DNA of 64,000 bases from an uncultured Pelagibacteraceae bacterium. GTDB lineage: Bacteria > Pseudomonadota > Alphaproteobacteria > Pelagibacterales > Pelagibacteraceae. The position numbers were made by a program, and so were the translations under genes. The stretch covers positions 46,896 through 110,895 of the forward strand of contig CABZJA010000001.1 of NCBI GenBank assembly GCA_902525935.1. The letters run 5' to 3'. Positions 60,625-64,000 of this stretch are shown here, in pieces. A model generated the notes under the pieces. That model saw only the letters and a program-made list of their open reading frames with translations. It did not search any database and was not told where the DNA came from. Position 1 is the first letter of the stretch, and every line of letters begins with the position of its first letter.

Positions 60625-60729
60625 ATGAAATTCAATAAAAACATACTTTTCATCGTCTTTATTGTCGTAATAATAGAGTTGTCCGGACATGGAATTGTAG
60701 CTTCTTTATTGAGGTTGCTTGCAAGTTAA
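60625..60729 (+). CDS. 34-residue single-span membrane peptide
   Basis: Too short for the ORF track: ATG 60625 to TAA 60729 encodes MKFNKNILFIVFIVVIIELSGHGIVASLLRLLAS (34 residues). A basic N-terminus is followed by about 15 hydrophobic residues and an amphipathic tail, a typical small inner-membrane peptide. It starts 2 bases after the GT39 stop and ends 4 bases before the GT2 start, so it fills the gap between the two genes and is likely co-translated. I do not recognise the family. It could partner the glycosyltransferases, or be only a spacer ORF. Confidence 0.5.
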   Translation: MKFNKNILFIVFIVVIIELSGHGIVASLLRLLAS

Positions 60730-60733
60730 ATAA

Positions 60734-61603
60734 ATGAAAATTACTATTTTAACACCAGTTTTCAATGACTGGAAATCAGCTTCAAAATTAATTGAGGAAA
60801 TAAATACAATTGTAAAAGACTTAGATGCTGAATTTTCTCTTGTAATAGTTAATGATGCATCAACTGAGGAAAAACCAACTTCTATTTCCAATACAGAAAA
60901 TTTACTATCTGTTGAAATTTTAAACATTAAAAATAACCAAGGCCATGGCAGATGTATTGCAACTGGTCTTAAACATATATTTCAAAATAAAGAATTTGAT
61001 TATGTAATTCCAATGGACTCAGATGGTGAAGATAGACCTGAAGAAATTAAAAGTTTTCTTGAGTATATTAATTATGATGAAGGAAAACCAATTGTAGGAG
61101 AAAGAGTAAAAAGATCAGAAAATATTATTTTTAAAATTTGTTATCATTTACATAAAATAATTACTTACGTATTTACAGGTCAATCAATTAAATTTGGAAA
61201 TTATACCTGTCTTCCTAAATCAACTGTTGAGAAATTAATAAATGACAAATCTACCTGGTGCAGTTTCTCTGGAGCTTTGGCAAAACTAGAAAAAGATAGA
61301 TCGTCATCTCCATCCATAAGGGGCACAAGATATTTTGGTCCATCCAAAATGAGCTTTATAAATTTAATAAAACATTCCTTAGCAATCATCGCTATATTTA
61401 AATCTACAGTTATAATTCGGTCCATTCTTTTTTATGCTATTTATTTAATTCTTATTGCTGATTACATTAGTATTATAACTGCAATTCCCTTAGCATCAGT
61501 AGTCATTTTTGCTCTCTATATAATATATATTTCAAGAAGAGAAAACTTAGAAGAGCTCAATAATTCTCTAAATAATATAGATAATGTTGATACGATCAAA
61601 TAA
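60734..61603 (+). CDS. GT2 glycosyltransferase (polyprenyl-phosphate sugar type)
   Basis: A 289-residue family-2 glycosyltransferase: ITILTPVFNDWKSASKLIEEI, SLVIVNDAST and the metal-binding PMDSDGEDRPEEI (DxD), followed by GERVKRSENIIFK. The C-terminal part has two membrane helices (SIKFAIY region and ILFYAIYLILIADYISIITAI), as in DPM1/ArnC-like enzymes that load a sugar onto undecaprenyl phosphate. It probably makes the donor used by the neighbouring GT39 enzyme, by analogy with ArnC/ArnT. The sugar is unknown. Confidence 0.83.
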   Translation: MKITILTPVFNDWKSASKLIEEINTIVKDLDAEFSLVIVNDASTEEKPTSISNTENLLSVEILNIKNNQGHGRCIATGLKHIFQNKEFDYVIPMDSDGEDRPEEIKSFLEYINYDEGKPIVGERVKRSENIIFKICYHLHKIITYVFTGQSIKFGNYTCLPKSTVEKLINDKSTWCSFSGALAKLEKDRSSSPSIRGTRYFGPSKMSFINLIKHSLAIIAIFKSTVIIRSILFYAIYLILIADYISIITAIPLASVVIFALYIIYISRRENLEELNNSLNNIDNVDTIK

Positions 61604-61669
61604 TTCTATTGAAAATTTTCACCAAAATAATACTATTCATTAACAAAGCGATACATAACTCGTCGTTTA

Positions 61670-61717
61670 TTAAAATTTACGAAAGTGGGATCGGTCGTCT
61701 TTAAAAGTAAATTTTAA
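61670..61717 (+). promoter_or_regulatory. Eleven-base-pair hairpin leader abutting the Shine-Dalgarno of the LLM operon
   Basis: ttaaaatttac (61670-61680) and gtaaattttaa (61707-61717) are exact reverse complements with a 26-base loop, and the 3' arm ends one base before the ribosome site aaggagg. The loop contains gaaagtgggatcggtcgtc. This could control access to the ribosome site. The upstream part of the 124-base gap, from 61604 to 61669, shows no other clear signal. Whether it is a riboswitch cannot be told. Confidence 0.45.
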
Positions 61718-61727
61718 AGGAGGCTTT

Positions 61728-62894
61728 ATGAAATTTGGATACTTTTGTAACACCACTAATTGGAAACACAAACCGTACGAAACTTTATTAGAAGAAACTA
61801 GGCAAATCACAAATTATTGTGATGAAAATAATTGGAATTCAATTTGGTACACCGAACATCATTTTAACCATGAAGGAATGGAGTCTTGCACAAACCCTTT
61901 GATGATGGGAGTTGATGCTGCCGCAAGAACAAAACAAATTAGGATTGGACAAGCATGTAATGTAATAACATTTCATAATCCAATCAGACTAGCTGAAGAT
62001 ATTGCATTACTGGATCAACTTTCAAATGGAAGAGTAGAAGTAGGAATAGGAAGAGGTGTATATGGTAGAGAAGCTTTAAATATGAATAAAGAGGCAGACC
62101 TTAAAGACCAAGCAAAAAATTTTAGATTATTTGAAGAAACTCTAACTATTATGAAAAAAGCTTGGACCGAAGAATTTTTCAGTCATGAAGGTGAATTCTA
62201 CACTTACCCAGCACCTAATTTTGTTTGGCAACATGATATGAGTCCGCCAAATAAAAAATTTGTTGATACTGAAACAAACGAGATAAAAAAATTGAGTGTT
62301 GTTCCCAAACCTAAACAAGCTCCTCACCCTCCGATTTGGCAAGTTGTGGATGGAGCCAGATCAATTGAATGGGCAGCTCGAAATGGATTAAATACTATTA
62401 TGTGGATACCAACAGTAAAAGCTCTAAAAAAAAGATTTGAAATTTACCAACAAGCAAAATCTGAAGCTGAGAATAGACATGTTGCTCTTGGCGAAGGTGT
62501 TTCACTAGTAAGAGACATGTTTGTTGCAGAAACTATGCAAGAAGCTGAAAAATTAGCAGGTGAACACATTATCAATTATATGAAATGGGTTTGTCACTGG
62601 AGAGGTCTTGGTAATCATATGGATCCAGGAGAAGAACTGCCTGAAACTAAAAATAAACTAGATTTATTAGACTACAATTTTTTACATAAAAGAAATTTAT
62701 TATTTGGCACACCTGAATATGTTGTAAATAAAATAAATGAATTAAAATCTGAATTAAATTTACAAAACCTTCAAGTTTGGTCAAACTTTCCTGGAATGAA
62801 CCATGAAGATTGCATGAGAAGTATTAAGTTATTTAATGATGAAGTAATACCAAAAATTAATTTAAATTCGTCAGACCTAGAAAAAGCTAGTTAA
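61728..62894 (+). CDS. Luciferase-like flavin-dependent monooxygenase (LLM class)
   Basis: A 388-residue bacterial-luciferase-superfamily TIM-barrel protein. Visible: MKFGYFCNTTNWKHKPYETLLEETRQI, WNSIWYTEHHFNHEGMESCTNPLMMGVDAAARTKQIRIGQACNVITFHNPIRLAEDIALLDQLSNGRVEVGIGRGVYGREA (family core with flavin-contacting residues) and LNLQNLQVWSNFPGM at the end. Such enzymes use reduced FMN and oxygen to insert oxygen into organic substrates. The best Shine-Dalgarno in the window (aaggagg) precedes it. It shares one base with the DUF1185 gene. No flavin reductase is seen in the window, though the genes beyond 64000 may supply one. Substrate unknown. Confidence 0.87.
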   Translation: MKFGYFCNTTNWKHKPYETLLEETRQITNYCDENNWNSIWYTEHHFNHEGMESCTNPLMMGVDAAARTKQIRIGQACNVITFHNPIRLAEDIALLDQLSNGRVEVGIGRGVYGREALNMNKEADLKDQAKNFRLFEETLTIMKKAWTEEFFSHEGEFYTYPAPNFVWQHDMSPPNKKFVDTETNEIKKLSVVPKPKQAPHPPIWQVVDGARSIEWAARNGLNTIMWIPTVKALKKRFEIYQQAKSEAENRHVALGEGVSLVRDMFVAETMQEAEKLAGEHIINYMKWVCHWRGLGNHMDPGEELPETKNKLDLLDYNFLHKRNLLFGTPEYVVNKINELKSELNLQNLQVWSNFPGMNHEDCMRSIKLFNDEVIPKINLNSSDLEKAS

Positions 62895-63481
62895 TGAAAC
62901 TAGAACTTAGAAAATTTGCAAAATTTGTTGATAAATCATTTATTGAAGGTGGAAAAAAAGCAAAAGATCCAGTCTTATTAGTTTCAGTTGCAGTAGTAAT
63001 TAAAAATCCATGGGATGGACATGGTTTTGTTGAAGATTTGAAACCTATAATTTTAGATTTAGCACCTACACTAGGAGATTTATTAGTTCCAGAATTGATA
63101 AAAGAAATAGGAGCGCCTGAAAAAATTTTAGCTTATGGCAAGGCAGGTGTTGTAGGACTAAAGGGTGAAATAGAACATGCATCTGCTTTTATACATACTT
63201 TAAGATTTGGTAATAAATTTAGAGACGCGGTAGGTGGTACATCCTATTTAAGCTTTACAAATACAAGAGGACCAGCAGGATCAAAAATTTCAATACCCAT
63301 GATGCATAAAACTGATGCAGGATTAAGACCTTATTACTTAACACATGAATTTACTATTCATGATGCACCATTTGATGATGAAATAGTTATTGCTATTGGA
63401 GGTGCTTCATCTGGAAGAGCACATGCAAGAACAGGTGATAGATATCAGGATATGAAAGAGATGGGTATTGAGCCAAAATAA
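62894..63481 (+). CDS. DUF1185 (amino acid synthesis family) protein
   Basis: A 195-residue protein that resembles the DUF1185/amino acid synthesis family: VVIKNPWDGHGFVEDLKPIILDLAPTLGDLLVPELI, YGKAGVVGLKGEIEHASAFIHTLRFGNKFRDAVGG, SFTNTRGPAGSKISIPMMHKTD, RPYYLTHEFTIHDAPFDDEIVIAIGGASSGRAHAR and the C-terminal RYQDMKEMGIEP. The enzymatic function is not established in any member that I can name. It sits between the LLM monooxygenase (one-base overlap) and an alpha/beta hydrolase (3-base gap), so it probably acts on an intermediate of the same pathway. Confidence 0.82.
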   Translation: MKLELRKFAKFVDKSFIEGGKKAKDPVLLVSVAVVIKNPWDGHGFVEDLKPIILDLAPTLGDLLVPELIKEIGAPEKILAYGKAGVVGLKGEIEHASAFIHTLRFGNKFRDAVGGTSYLSFTNTRGPAGSKISIPMMHKTDAGLRPYYLTHEFTIHDAPFDDEIVIAIGGASSGRAHARTGDRYQDMKEMGIEPK

Positions 63482-63484
63482 AAA

Positions 63485-64000
63485 ATGGAAAGTGGTTTTG
63501 ATTCCAACGGTACTTTTTATCTAATTAACAAAAAAAAAGATGTACCAATTGTTTTTATACATGGTGTTGGTTTAAATCATTCTATTTGGGATAATCAAAT
63601 AAGAGAATTCGAAAATACAGTTCTCGTTTATGATATTCTCGGACACGGAAAAACACCTTTAAATTTAAATATTATTTCATTTGATGATTTTACCAACCAA
63701 TTAATAAATTTATTAAATCATTTAGAGATAGATAAAATTCATCTAGTTGGTTTTTCTATTGGATCTTTAATTGCAAGAAATTTTGCAACGAAGTATTGCG
63801 ACAGACTTAAAAGTTTAACATTATTTGGATCAATTTTTAATAGAAGTAACGAACAACAAAAATTAGTCAATGATAGATTTGAAAATATGAAAAAGGAAAA
63901 AAAAATACCACATTCATCTCTTAAAAGATGGTTATCAGATGATTTTTTAGAAAACCATATATCTGAGAAAAACAAAATAATAAAAATTTTGGATGAAAAC
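63485..64000 (+). CDS. Alpha/beta hydrolase, N-terminal part (cut by window end)
   Basis: ATG 63485 opens an ORF that runs off the window (172 codons visible). It is a classical alpha/beta hydrolase: VPIVFIHGVGLNHSIWDNQIREF (oxyanion-hole HG), YDILGHGKTPL, the nucleophile elbow LVGFSIGSLIARNFA. It resembles 3-oxoadipate-enol-lactonase-like or RutD-like hydrolases; the acid and histidine lie beyond the window. It is the third gene of the LLM-DUF1185 operon. The ORF track shows only a shadow on the other strand because this ORF has no stop in the window. Confidence 0.88.
   Translation, partial: MESGFDSNGTFYLINKKKDVPIVFIHGVGLNHSIWDNQIREFENTVLVYDILGHGKTPLNLNIISFDDFTNQLINLLNHLEIDKIHLVGFSIGSLIARNFATKYCDRLKSLTLFGSIFNRSNEQQKLVNDRFENMKKEKKIPHSSLKRWLSDDFLENHISEKNKIIKILDEN

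Noticed and set aside
61604-61727. Known SAM-II/SAM-V or glycine riboswitch before the LLM operon
   Set aside because: I could not match the conserved cores of these classes; only the hairpin next to the ribosome site is supported.

Overview
The window is A+T-rich, very densely packed bacterial DNA. Its gene content and order point to the SAR11 clade (Candidatus Pelagibacterales, Alphaproteobacteria). The evidence is a blue-type proteorhodopsin followed by a ferredoxin and a ferredoxin-NADP reductase, an alphaproteobacterial FtsZ tail (IPAFLRR), an RNase P RNA next to mraZ, lysine/isoleucine/asparagine-rich proteins full of AAA and AAT codons, and intergenic gaps that are usually below 60 bases. 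I see no insertion sequences, prophage, CRISPR array or other mobile DNA; this is core genome.

Layout. 1-4935 (minus): an apparent operon uvrB, a pteridine-reductase-like SDR, a secreted alpha/beta hydrolase, folB and uvrC (cut by the window edge). uvrB carries an A9-tract frameshift that separates its conserved N-terminus from the rest. 4972-10563: an aspartate-type aminotransferase, a PsiE-like and an unknown membrane protein, a DFR-like reductase, trxB, an ELM1-family protein and a 2OG-Fe(II)-like protein. 10566-19421: carB/carA on the minus strand, then yqeY-dnaG-rpoD and two tRNA genes, the first (Val, GAC) with a strange core and sharing one base with the rpoD stop codon. 19498-22696: a membrane protein, a CIA30-like secreted protein, MlaC, MlaA and a peptidoglycan amidase. 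22746-23104: RNase P RNA.

23163-44345 is one long division and cell-wall cluster: mraZ, ftsZ, rsmH, ftsL, ftsI, a fused murE-murF, mraY, murD, ftsW, murG, murC, murB, ddl, ftsQ, ftsA, lpxC, bamD, ligA. Its head has a good sigma-70 promoter overlapped by three CCCA repeats at exact 10-base spacing, the expected MraZ operator. Unusually, ftsZ sits second instead of after ftsA, and recN is missing between bamD and ligA.

44334-55723 holds pepP and uvrD (minus), an AsmA-like membrane protein, fumC, a MazG-like phosphatase, ygfZ, a dihydroorotase, an SMR transporter and prpE. 55939-58810 holds proteorhodopsin with its own terminator, then a separately promoted ferredoxin, ferredoxin reductase and GST. 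58807-61603 has dksA and a lipid-linked glycosyltransfer set (GT39, a 34-residue membrane peptide too short for the ORF track, and GT2). 61670-64000 is the least explained part: a hairpin-led operon of a luciferase-like monooxygenase, a DUF1185 protein and an alpha/beta hydrolase (cut by the window end), which looks like an uncharacterised oxidative catabolic pathway with a component list similar to the Rut pyrimidine pathway.

No gene-free stretch longer than about 300 bases exists apart from the RNase P RNA region. All functional calls come from reading motifs; no database search was run.
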